From the NCBI GenBank assembly GCA_036556085.1, contig DATBKE010000011.1, positions 1-7,765 of the forward strand: a DNA stretch of 7,765 nt, given 5' to 3'. Below, piece by piece: positions 1 to 6,224 of the stretch. The notes under the pieces are model-generated. The model was not told the DNA's origin. It saw only the letters and a program-made list of their open reading frames with translations, and did no database searches. A program made the translations under genes and the position numbers. This DNA comes from JACCTH01 sp036556085 (GTDB lineage Bacteria > Actinomycetota > Acidimicrobiia > Spongiisociales > ZC4RG35). Position 1 is the first letter of the stretch; each line of letters starts with the position of its first letter.

Positions 1-381
1 CGGCCCTCTGAGGATCTGCTCGGCGATGGCGAGGGTCTGGTCTTCGACGTGTCCGAAGAGCTCGACCGCGACGAAGAATGCCTGCTCGGTGTTCCGGTTA
101 CGCAGGAGCTCGAGGCGGAGACGCAGTTCCTTCACCAGACCTTCGGCCAGATGGGCGACGGTGGGGTCGTCGGTCGAGGTGGGATCGACCGCGTCGAGCT
201 GGGTAGCAATGGCGGCGAGATCGGGGAGCTCGCGGTAGAGAAACACCGGGTCCTCGCCGGCGATGAAGGCAGTTCGCGCCTCGGGGACGTTGATCGGGGT
301 CACCAGGCTGAGCAGAGGCAGCTGCCCGCCGATCTCGGCCAGGGTCAGATCGACTTTGAGATCGGCTTCAGTGACTGGCAA
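1..381 (-). CDS. DUF1704 / QEGLP-motif family protein, N-terminal part (cut by window edge)
   Basis: The first 127 codons of a minus-strand gene that continues past base 1. The start is read as TTG at 381-379: the frame is closed upstream by a stop at 402-400, and a GGAG (complement of 387-390) lies 5 bases before the TTG. The visible protein reads MPVTEADLKVDL, then a P29-I30-N31 segment followed by F39 and PVFLYR at 45-50. I associate this pattern with the N-terminus of DUF1704 proteins (annotated 'flavohemoglobin expression-modulating QEGLP motif protein'), the bacterial relatives of the MATCAP tubulin-tail carboxypeptidases, which are zinc metallopeptidases. The QEGLP and HExxxH-type catalytic region would lie outside the window, so activity cannot be judged here. 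It overlaps the amidohydrolase stop by 14 bases, so the two are almost certainly co-transcribed and coupled. The family call rests on a short N-terminus and on the neighbour gene. Confidence 0.7.
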   Translation of the reverse strand, partial: MPVTEADLKVDLTLAEIGGQLPLLSLVTPINVPEARTAFIAGEDPVFLYRELPDLAAIATQLDAVDPTSTDDPTVAHLAEGLVKELRLRLELLRNRNTEQAFFVAVELFGHVEDQTLAIAEQILRGP

Positions 382-1162
382 TCGATCTCCAAGCCGCGGT
401 CACCGGCTCGACGGTGGCCAGCAGACCGTCGCGCAGCTGGCGTTGCATGGTTTCGTCAACCTCCCCCGACCACTCGTCCATCCATACCTTCTTCAATTCG
501 ATCGCCAGCGCACAGCCATTTTCGCCGTAGCGCTCGTTGACCCAGGCGGCGAGCTGGCGACCCCGAAACTTGACGTTCTGACGCGCATCGATGGACTCCC
601 CGCCAATGTGCTGCGCGGCCAACGCCTCACAGAAGGCGTCGGCCACCTCCTGCCACTGGGCGGCGAGCGATCCGGTGCCGAGATTGACCACCGGGTTCTC
701 ATCCTGCGAAGCGGGGAGGGCGGAGGCTCCATCGCGGCGATGGTTGTAGGAATGGAGGTCGTAGAGCACAAACCCGCCCCGGGCATCGACGATCTCATCG
801 AGCCAGGACCTGAGGTCGTTGTAGAAGCGGTCGTAGAGCCGAAGCGACTCCTCCCGGATTCGGGCGGGAAGCGGAGATGCCCAAACCTCGAGCCCCCAGG
901 ACTCTTCGGCATCCTCATAGACGGCGATCTCGCGGGGACGATTGAGGTCGACTTCGAATCGGGAGCGATGGACTATTGCCGAGGCGGGGAAGGCGGCGGC
1001 GAAGAAGTCGGTGAAGGGATCCTCCTCCCGGAGCCGGGTGGCGGGATCGAGAGCCAGGTGCGTCTCCACCTCGGGACGCAGGTCGTGGCCGTTGTGGATC
1101 GCGGTGGCGACCACCACCGCGTCCAGCAGGGTCGGGTCTCGCTCGAAGGTCGCGAATCGCAT
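368..1162 (-). CDS. N-formylglutamate amidohydrolase family protein
   Basis: 264 residues, about the family's normal length; complete. Visible family landmarks, in order: AIHNGHDLRPE at 21-31 (early metal-site His region), FEVDLNRP at 69-76, YDLHSYNHRR at 134-143 (H137 is a likely zinc ligand), ENPVVNLGTG at 155-164, NVKFRG at 196-201 and IELKKVWMDEW at 221-231. These match the FGase fold (zinc amidohydrolase cleaving N-formylglutamate to formate and glutamate in histidine degradation). However, no hut genes are visible, and the HSYNHRR / KFRG / MDEW set is the variant I associate with genes paired to DUF1704, so the true substrate is probably a different N-blocked amino acid or peptide. The ATG at 1162 is the only start before an upstream in-frame stop (1174-1172); its ribosome site is weak (GGGAA close to the ATG). 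It is the first gene of a minus-strand operon with the DUF1704 gene. No signal peptide is seen, so it is presumably cytosolic. Confidence 0.85.
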   Translation of the reverse strand: MRFATFERDPTLLDAVVVATAIHNGHDLRPEVETHLALDPATRLREEDPFTDFFAAAFPASAIVHRSRFEVDLNRPREIAVYEDAEESWGLEVWASPLPARIREESLRLYDRFYNDLRSWLDEIVDARGGFVLYDLHSYNHRRDGASALPASQDENPVVNLGTGSLAAQWQEVADAFCEALAAQHIGGESIDARQNVKFRGRQLAAWVNERYGENGCALAIELKKVWMDEWSGEVDETMQRQLRDGLLATVEPVTAAWRSIASH

Positions 1163-1265
1163 TTCCCGGCGTTACCCACAAGGCGGCCGAATCAGCCACC
1201 GAAAGAAAAAATGATCAGTTAGGTTGAACGCTGAGCAGTCTCGCTGTACACCAAGCTGCCCCTGG

Positions 1266-1291
1266 GTGACCGTGCTTTCGCGGCTGGTCAC
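1266..1291. promoter_or_regulatory. Inverted repeat GTGACC-N14-GGTCAC ahead of the binding-protein gene
   Basis: Perfect 6-base arms (1266-1271 and 1286-1291) are separated by 14 bases, with G-T wobble possible at both ends of the arms. Arm centres are 20 bp apart, about two helical turns, which suits a dimeric regulator. In RNA it could instead form a hairpin ending ten bases before the ribosome site. Which of the two, if either, is real cannot be told from sequence. A 6-base repeat at this spacing may also arise by chance. Confidence 0.35.
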
Positions 1292-1302
1292 TGTCCAGAG
1301 AA

Positions 1303-1307
1303 GGAGG
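1303..1307 (+). promoter_or_regulatory. Strong Shine-Dalgarno that fixes the GTG start of the substrate-binding protein
   Basis: AAGGAGGAGA at 1301-1310 places GGAGG six bases before the GTG at 1314. It sets the start 30 codons downstream of the longest open frame (which begins at 1224). The choice agrees with the protein: the signal peptide begins right after this GTG. Confidence 0.85.
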
Positions 1308-1313
1308 AGAGCC

Positions 1314-2654
1314 GTGACGAGGAGTACCAGGATCGTTCACGCGGCGGTGGCGCTGGCGTTGGTGGTATCCGCCTGTGGAGGAAGCGGAACCGACACGACA
1401 TCTGCCACGATCACCACGGCCGCCCCACAGAGCACCACCACCGCCGGGGCCGAAACCACTGCCCCGCCCGAGACGACGGCCGCTGCCAGCGGGGAGCCGA
1501 TTGTGGTGGGCAGCACTCTGTCGCTGACAGGTGCATTCGGCCCGACCGGTGTCATCCATCAGATCGCCGGAGAGCTATTCATTGACCGCCTCAACGAGGC
1601 CGGTGGCCTGCTCGGCCAACCGGTCGAGTGGGACCTGCGGGACGATGAGTCGGTGACCGACAACGTGGCGACACTCTACGAGCAGCTCATCGGTCAAGAC
1701 GGAGTCGATTTGATAATCGGCCCCTACGCCACTCCCAACATCCTGGCCGCGATGCCGATCGCCGAGAGGCACGGCTTCGTCCTGCCCCAGCACACGGCGG
1801 TGCTGGCTCCGACGCTGACCTATCCCTGCCAGTTCCCCGCCTGGTCGATTGGGTTCGAACCCAATGCCTTTATTCCCAACCAGCTGGCCGACGCCATGGA
1901 CAGTCTGGGCGGGGCCGTCCAGACCGTGGCGCTGGTGACCAACCAATCCGGGTCGGCGGCCTTCGTGACGTTTGGGCGCCCGGACGTCGAGGAGCCGGCG
2001 GCCCAGACCATTTTTCCCGAGCGGGGTTATGAGGTGGTGGCCAACATCCCCTATCCGCCGGGCAACACCGAGTGGGATGCGATCGCCGCCGAGGTCCGCC
2101 AGGCCGATCCTGACCTTTTAATGATCAACGGCCTCGGCGTCGATGCCAACGGGTTGATCGAGGCCATGTTGGCCCTCGATGGTTACCGGCCGCCGATGAT
2201 CTTCGCTCTCTTCCCGGCCCCGGGACCGTTGCTGGCCCTCGGGTCGAGCAGCGGCATAGAAGCCCTCTCGGTCTCGATCTTCGAGCCCAACGAGTCGATC
2301 CTCGCCGACATGGACCCATCAGTCACCGAGATCGTGGAGGAATTCGCCGAGCGTGCCACCGCCGCCGGGGTTCCCTACACCGTCTTCGAAACGCAGGCGG
2401 CGGCCTCGTGGAACGCATGGGAGATCCTCGTCCAAGGCGTCGAGGGGGCGGGGTCACTCGACCACCAGGCGATTTGTGACTATCTCCACGAAAGCGGGGC
2501 AGACCTGACCTTTGCAGGCCCGGTTGAGTTCGACGAGTCGCTCAACAACTTCTGGGAGACCACTCTCGGAATCAAACAGATCCAGGACGGCGACTGGGTC
2601 ATGGTGTGGCCCGCAGAGAGAGCTGCTGCTGAACTCAGAGGCCCCACCAGCTGA
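1314..2654 (+). CDS. Liv/HAAT-type ABC transporter substrate-binding lipoprotein
   Basis: 446 residues from a GTG start. It binds the transported solute outside the membrane and delivers it to the LivH/LivM channel. An N-terminal lipoprotein signal (MTRSTRIVHAAVALALVVSAC) ends in a V-S-A-C lipobox, so the mature protein is anchored through a lipid on C21. Residues 22-61 are a flexible Thr/Ala/Pro spacer (13 Thr in 40), the style of Gram-positive actinobacterial binding proteins. From 62 on it is a type I periplasmic-binding fold (Peripla_BP_6 / LivK family): GSTLSLTGAFGPTG at the first lobe's start, DLIIGPYATPNI, and PDLLMINGLGVDANG in the second lobe. Apart from C21 there are two cysteines, C172 and C388, which might pair. 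The solute (branched-chain amino acid, amide, urea or other) cannot be read from sequence. It is the first gene of the importer operon, 92 bases before livH. Confidence 0.93.
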   Translation: MTRSTRIVHAAVALALVVSACGGSGTDTTSATITTAAPQSTTTAGAETTAPPETTAAASGEPIVVGSTLSLTGAFGPTGVIHQIAGELFIDRLNEAGGLLGQPVEWDLRDDESVTDNVATLYEQLIGQDGVDLIIGPYATPNILAAMPIAERHGFVLPQHTAVLAPTLTYPCQFPAWSIGFEPNAFIPNQLADAMDSLGGAVQTVALVTNQSGSAAFVTFGRPDVEEPAAQTIFPERGYEVVANIPYPPGNTEWDAIAAEVRQADPDLLMINGLGVDANGLIEAMLALDGYRPPMIFALFPAPGPLLALGSSSGIEALSVSIFEPNESILADMDPSVTEIVEEFAERATAAGVPYTVFETQAAASWNAWEILVQGVEGAGSLDHQAICDYLHESGADLTFAGPVEFDESLNNFWETTLGIKQIQDGDWVMVWPAERAAAELRGPTS

Positions 2655-2698
2655 AACTCCCGGCCATCGGATCGGGTCGCTCAACTGATGGTGGGCGG

Positions 2699-2718
2699 CC
2701 CGGTTCGTAATCACCGGG
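2699..2718 (+). other. Short GC-rich stem-loop between binding-protein gene and livH
   Basis: CCCGGT (2699-2704), an 8-base loop and ACCGGG (2713-2718) form a perfect 6-bp stem in the 92-base gap after the binding-protein gene. There is no T-tract after it, so it does not look like an intrinsic terminator. A 3' stem that protects the upstream mRNA, or partly attenuates transcription, would fit the common need for more binding protein than permease; that role is inference. Confidence 0.35.
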
Positions 2719-2746
2719 GATTCAAGCCCTCCGAGGTGAGTGCGCC

Positions 2747-3619
2747 GTGAACGTCCTTCAGGCCGGGCTGGCCGGCGCCCTGGGCGGCAGCCTGTTCGCC
2801 CTGATGGCTCTCGGCCTCTCTTTGACCTGGGGCTTTCTCAAGGTGATCAACCTCGCCCACTTCGGACTGATCCTTCTTGGCTCCTACCTCACGTTTGAAT
2901 TGGCGACGAGCACTCCGTTGGGTCCGATCAATACTCTCTTGGTCACCGCCCCGGTCCTGGGTGTGTTGGGGGCCGCCATTCATCTCGCCTACGACCGTTT
3001 CGAGGTATCCGAGCTGAGTTCCTTGTTGGTCAGCTACGGGCTGCTCATCATCCTCGTCCAGGTGGTTCACAACATATGGAGCGCCGACTTTCAGCGCATG
3101 GATGCCACGGTCAATCCCTATGCCACTCGCTCGATCAGGTTGGGTGACCTGAGCTTTCCCCTCCCCACTCTGCTGGCCGCGGCTTTCGGGTTGGGGTTGG
3201 TGGTGCTGGTCGGCACCATCGTCAATCGGACCTATGCCGGCAGGGCGCTGCGAGCATTCGGGCAGGACCGAGACATCGCCTCGGCGTTCGGGATCGATCA
3301 CCGCCTCATCGGGGTGGTGCTGGCCGGTGTGGCCGGGGCGAGCGCCGCCATCGCCGGGATGCTCTTCGCTCTTCGCGGCACGATCACTCCCGACGCCGCC
3401 TTTGAGTGGGTCGGGCTGGTATTCGCAATCGTCATCCTCGGGGGGATCGGCAATGTGGCCGGGACCCTCTTCGCCGGGCTCTTGGTGGGTGCCGTCTCCG
3501 GGGTGGTGGCGCTTCTCTGGACGCCCTCCCATTCACCTCTGGTGGTGTTCTCGATGGTGGTGCTGGCTCTGGTCTTCCGGCCCGAGGGCCTCTTTCCCCG
3601 TCGGGCAGGTCGGCATTGA
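2747..3619 (+). CDS. livH: Branched-chain amino acid-type ABC transporter permease LivH
   Basis: 290 residues, normal length for LivH, very hydrophobic with about eight membrane segments. It forms half of the membrane channel with LivM. The N-terminus (GGSLFALMALGLSLTWG, then INLAHFG) is the LivH hallmark. A cytoplasmic coupling loop with GRALRAFGQDRDIASAFGI lies at 165-183, where an ATPase docks, and the protein ends with the family's FRPEGLFP at 277-284. The GTG start at 2747 follows a GAGGTGA ribosome site (2732-2738) by eight bases; no better start precedes the conserved N-terminus. The stop TGA (3617-3619) overlaps the TTG start of the next gene. Its partners are the neighbouring LivM-LivG fusion and LivF. 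Confidence 0.93.
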   Translation: MNVLQAGLAGALGGSLFALMALGLSLTWGFLKVINLAHFGLILLGSYLTFELATSTPLGPINTLLVTAPVLGVLGAAIHLAYDRFEVSELSSLLVSYGLLIILVQVVHNIWSADFQRMDATVNPYATRSIRLGDLSFPLPTLLAAAFGLGLVVLVGTIVNRTYAGRALRAFGQDRDIASAFGIDHRLIGVVLAGVAGASAAIAGMLFALRGTITPDAAFEWVGLVFAIVILGGIGNVAGTLFAGLLVGAVSGVVALLWTPSHSPLVVFSMVVLALVFRPEGLFPRRAGRH

Positions 3620-5508
3620 AGGGGAGCAGGGGCTGGATCCCCCTCGCCGCCATTGCCCTCTCCATCGCAGTCCTGCCTTGGCTGCGAGAGCTCACCGGAT
3701 TTCCCGCCTCTTATCTCGTGCTGCTGAGCGGTGTTCTCTTCTGGACCGCGCAAGCCACCAGCTGGAACATCCTCTCCGGCTACAGCGGCTACTTCAGCTT
3801 CGGGCAAGGCGCCTTCTACGGCGTGGGCGTCTACACCCTGGCGGTGCTGGTAGGACGCCACGGGCAGTCATGGTGGCTCGCCTTGATGTTCGCCGGCTTG
3901 GCGGGCCTGCTCTTGGCGCTCGTGATCGGGACCATCGCTTTTCGCCTCCGATCGCTTCGAGGTGAGGTCTTCGCCCTCCTCACCCTGGCCATACCGTTCA
4001 TCCTCTCCGCGATCGCCCGGGTGACCGATTCCATCGACGGGGGGCAGGGGATCATTCTCCCGGTTCCGGACTATCCGGATTTCTTTGGCCCTTTTCAGCA
4101 GTTCATCTTTTGGCTCAGCGGGGCGGTGGCCTTGCTCGCTCTCGCTGTTGCTTACGGCATGGTGAAGACTCGCTACGGGTGGGCGCTCTTTGCCATTCAC
4201 GACGATGAGGCGGTGGCGGAGGGATTGGGGGTCCCGACCTTCCGGCACAAGATGATCGCCATCGCCGCCAACGGCCTCATCGCCGGGTTGTCGGGCGCGG
4301 TCAGCGCCCTCCAAGTGGGTTTCATCAGCCCGGAAGGGACCTTCAATCTGCGAGTGCCGCTCTTCGTCATCGTGATGAGCGTGCTCGGCGGCCGCCTTTT
4401 CTGGGCCGGCCCGGCGGTGGGCGCCATCTATGTCGTCACACTTCAAAACCGGCTGGCGGGAGGGTTCGAGGGCTGGAGCCTGATCATCCTCGGGGCGGTT
4501 CTGGTCCTGTTGGTGCTCTTTGCCCCGGAAGGAATCATGGCTCGCTTCGTCCTTCGCCCCTGGACCATCGTTGCCGTAGTGGCGGGAGTGCTGGCCGCCT
4601 TGGCCCTTTACGGGGAATGGGGCGATCCCGTCACTTGGTTTGCCCTCGCCCTGGGAGGTGCCGCGGTGGTGGCGCTGGTTCCGGCCGGAAGGATTTCCGG
4701 CCGAAGGACGGCTCCGGCCAGCGGCTTCGGCGCCGCCAGTGCTCACCCAGGCCCGGACCTGACTCCACCGGCCATAGGGGACACGCTATTAGAGGCCGAC
4801 GAGGTGACCCGGCGCTTCGGAGGCATCCACGCCTTGCGCGGAGTCTCGATGCGCTTGTCGGAGGGCGAGCTGTTGGGCTTGGTAGGTCCGAACGGGTCAG
4901 GAAAGACCACCTTGGTCAACGTGCTCTCGGGGGCGCTTCGCCCCACGTCGGGTTCGATCACGATCGACGGAGCCGACCTCGTCGATATGGCTCCTCACAA
5001 GATCGTTCACCAGGGGATCGCCCGCACCTACCAGATCCCGCGGCCGTTCAACTCCTTGACGGTTCGGGACAACGTGGTCATCGCCATCATGTTCGGCCGA
5101 GACCCGCGGGGATTGTCCGCGTCCCGCAAGGCGGCGGAGGAGTATCTCGAGATGATGGGTCTCTCCGACCTCGGCGAGGTCCGTCCCGGCGGGATCAACC
5201 TTCACGAGCGACAGCTGCTCGAGATGGCCCGGGCGATGGCCACTCGCCCCCGGATTCTTCTGCTCGACGAAGCGCTGGCGGGGCTGAACCCCGTCGAGAT
5301 CGACAATGCAGTTGCAGTGGTCAGGCGAATCCACCGTTCCGGCGTCTCGATCGTATTGGTCGAGCATCTTCTCCGAGTGGTGAACCAGCTCGCCACCCGG
5401 ATCGTGGTTCTTGACCAAGGGCGCCTGCTCGCCGAGGGAGATCCAACCACGGTGATGAAGAATCCGGCGGTGGTAAGCGCGTATCTGGGGAGTGAAGCTC
5501 ATGCTTAG
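3616..5508 (+). CDS. LivM-LivG fusion: ABC permease joined to ATP-binding domain
   Basis: 630 residues in one chain. Residues 1-308 are a LivM permease: SWNILSGYSGYFSFGQGAF at 49-67, coupling loop around GWALFAIHDDEAVAEGLGV at 188-206, and the usual LivM ending FAPEGI at 302-307. Two further hydrophobic segments (about 317-332 and 339-356) and a polar Pro/Ala/Ser linker (about 358-389) lead to a LivG ATPase domain (about 390-630): Walker A GPNGSGKTT 424-432 (K430), Q-loop Q473, Walker B ILLLDE 547-552, AGLNP D-loop region, switch H584. Where LSGGQ is expected there is INLHERQ (527-533). TTG at 3616 is chosen because it overlaps the livH stop as TTGA, has AGGT six bases upstream, and starts just before the first membrane segment; the open frame extends back to 3406 only as livH antiphase sequence. 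Permease-ATPase fusions of this kind are known in Liv systems, but the separate-gene layout is more familiar. Confidence 0.9.
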   Translation: MKGSRGWIPLAAIALSIAVLPWLRELTGFPASYLVLLSGVLFWTAQATSWNILSGYSGYFSFGQGAFYGVGVYTLAVLVGRHGQSWWLALMFAGLAGLLLALVIGTIAFRLRSLRGEVFALLTLAIPFILSAIARVTDSIDGGQGIILPVPDYPDFFGPFQQFIFWLSGAVALLALAVAYGMVKTRYGWALFAIHDDEAVAEGLGVPTFRHKMIAIAANGLIAGLSGAVSALQVGFISPEGTFNLRVPLFVIVMSVLGGRLFWAGPAVGAIYVVTLQNRLAGGFEGWSLIILGAVLVLLVLFAPEGIMARFVLRPWTIVAVVAGVLAALALYGEWGDPVTWFALALGGAAVVALVPAGRISGRRTAPASGFGAASAHPGPDLTPPAIGDTLLEADEVTRRFGGIHALRGVSMRLSEGELLGLVGPNGSGKTTLVNVLSGALRPTSGSITIDGADLVDMAPHKIVHQGIARTYQIPRPFNSLTVRDNVVIAIMFGRDPRGLSASRKAAEEYLEMMGLSDLGEVRPGGINLHERQLLEMARAMATRPRILLLDEALAGLNPVEIDNAVAVVRRIHRSGVSIVLVEHLLRVVNQLATRIVVLDQGRLLAEGDPTTVMKNPAVVSAYLGSEAHA

Positions 5509-6205
5509 GGTCACCGACCTCGACGTCTTCTACGGCGACGCTCAGGCGCTGTGGGAGGTCTCGATGATGGTGGGCGCGGGCGAAGTGGTTGCGATCGTGG
5601 GCGCGAACGGAGCCGGGAAGTCCACCTTTGTCAACGCGGTGATGGGCATCAATCGGGCCCGGCGGGGGAGCATCCTCCTCGCGGGGGTCGAGCTAACCAC
5701 TCTCCCGGGTCACCGCACCTGCCGGCAGGGGATTGCGATCGTTCCCGAGGGCCGCAGGCTCTTTCCCTCGCTGTCGGTTCAAGAGAATCTCGACCTGGGG
5801 GCCTTCAACCGCGCGGCGCGAAGTCACCACCAGGAGTCATTGGCGTGGGTCCATGAGCTCTTCCCCCGCTTGTCCGAGCGGCGCGACCAGCTGGCGGGAA
5901 CACTGAGTGGGGGCGAGCAGCAGATGGTCGCGATCGGTCGGGCGTTGATGGCCCGGCCCCGTCTCCTGCTGATGGACGAGCCCTCGCTTGGCTTGGCCCC
6001 GGTGATAGTCGACGAGGTATTCGAACGGATCGAGAGGGTGCGGGCCGAAGGGGTGAGCGTGGTGTTGGTGGAACAAAACGTGAAGCGGGCCCTCGATATC
6101 TCCACCCGTGCCTACGTGCTGGCCGAAGGCCGGATCGTCCAGCAGGGCTCGGCCGCCGAGCTGGCCGCCAGCCCCGAGGTGGTCGCTGCCCTCCTCGGAG
6201 TTTGA
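5501..6205 (+). CDS. livF: Branched-chain amino acid-type ABC transporter ATP-binding protein LivF
   Basis: 234 residues, standard LivF length. It is the second ATPase, hydrolysing ATP as a heterodimer with the LivG domain to drive import. Motifs: Walker A GANGAGKST 34-42, the LivF-typical VPEGRRLFPSL at 81-91 (Glu in the Q-loop position), signature LSGGEQQ 135-141, Walker B LLLMDEPSLGLAP 155-167, and VEQN at 190-193, where Q192 replaces the switch histidine as is usual in LivF. The ATG at 5501 is preferred over an in-frame GTG at 5492: it has GGAG (5489-5492) at an 8-base spacing, gives the conserved MLRVTDLDVFYG opening, and overlaps the upstream stop by 8 bases. It is the last gene of the operon; no terminator is visible in the 19 bases after it. 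Confidence 0.95.
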   Translation: MLRVTDLDVFYGDAQALWEVSMMVGAGEVVAIVGANGAGKSTFVNAVMGINRARRGSILLAGVELTTLPGHRTCRQGIAIVPEGRRLFPSLSVQENLDLGAFNRAARSHHQESLAWVHELFPRLSERRDQLAGTLSGGEQQMVAIGRALMARPRLLLMDEPSLGLAPVIVDEVFERIERVRAEGVSVVLVEQNVKRALDISTRAYVLAEGRIVQQGSAAELAASPEVVAALLGV

Positions 6206-6224
6206 ATGATCCTGACGTGCCGAA
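6206..6224. other. 19-base convergent gap with no visible terminator
   Basis: The livF stop and the nucleotidyltransferase stop face each other across 19 bases. Only a 4-bp CTGA/TCAG pairing can be drawn here, with no T-tract, so neither operon has a recognisable intrinsic terminator. Read-through into the opposing gene, or a factor-dependent stop, is likely. Confidence 0.5.

Larger units (their letters stand above)
1163..1313. promoter_or_regulatory. Divergent intergenic region between amidohydrolase and Liv operons
   Basis: This 151-base gap must carry promoters for both outward operons. It is locally A-rich (1201-1212), unlike its surroundings. In the plus direction a TTGAAC at 1224-1229 could be a -35, but 17 bases on there is only TACACC, a poor -10. 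I cannot place the minus-strand promoter. An inverted repeat at 1266-1291 and a strong ribosome site at 1303-1307 are listed separately. Confidence 0.45.

Noticed and set aside
263..1222. Long plus-strand open frame opposite the amidohydrolase gene
   Set aside because: It is the antiphase shadow of the minus-strand gene in high-GC DNA. The minus-strand frame has clear FGase motifs, and the plus frame has no recognisable domain.
1224..1252. TTGAAC with TACACC 17 bases later as the importer promoter
   Set aside because: The -10 lacks the essential final T and resembles the consensus poorly; not enough to call a promoter.
1224..1313. Upstream extension of the binding-protein gene from the TTG at 1224
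   Set aside because: The GTG at 1314 has an almost perfect ribosome site and begins a proper lipoprotein signal; the extension would put about 30 polar residues before it.
2702..2732. tRNA T-arm-like stretches (GGTTCGTAATC and GGGGATTCAAGCCC)
   Set aside because: No acceptor, D or anticodon arm can be built around them and the T-stem pairing is imperfect; chance resemblance.
2711..3532. 273-residue minus-strand open frame across livH, and a 292-residue one at 3868-4746
   Set aside because: Low-complexity, polar Gly/Glu/Asp/Gln-rich translations opposite strongly hydrophobic permease genes; typical shadows of membrane-protein genes.
3406..3615. Upstream extension of the LivM-LivG frame inside livH
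   Set aside because: The extra 70 residues are Arg/Gly-rich out-of-frame livH sequence; LivM begins at the TTG overlapping the livH stop.
5492..5500. GTG at 5492 as livF start
   Set aside because: The GGGGA before it is adjacent to the codon, too close for a ribosome site, while the ATG at 5501 has GGAG at 8 bases and matches the conserved LivF N-terminus.
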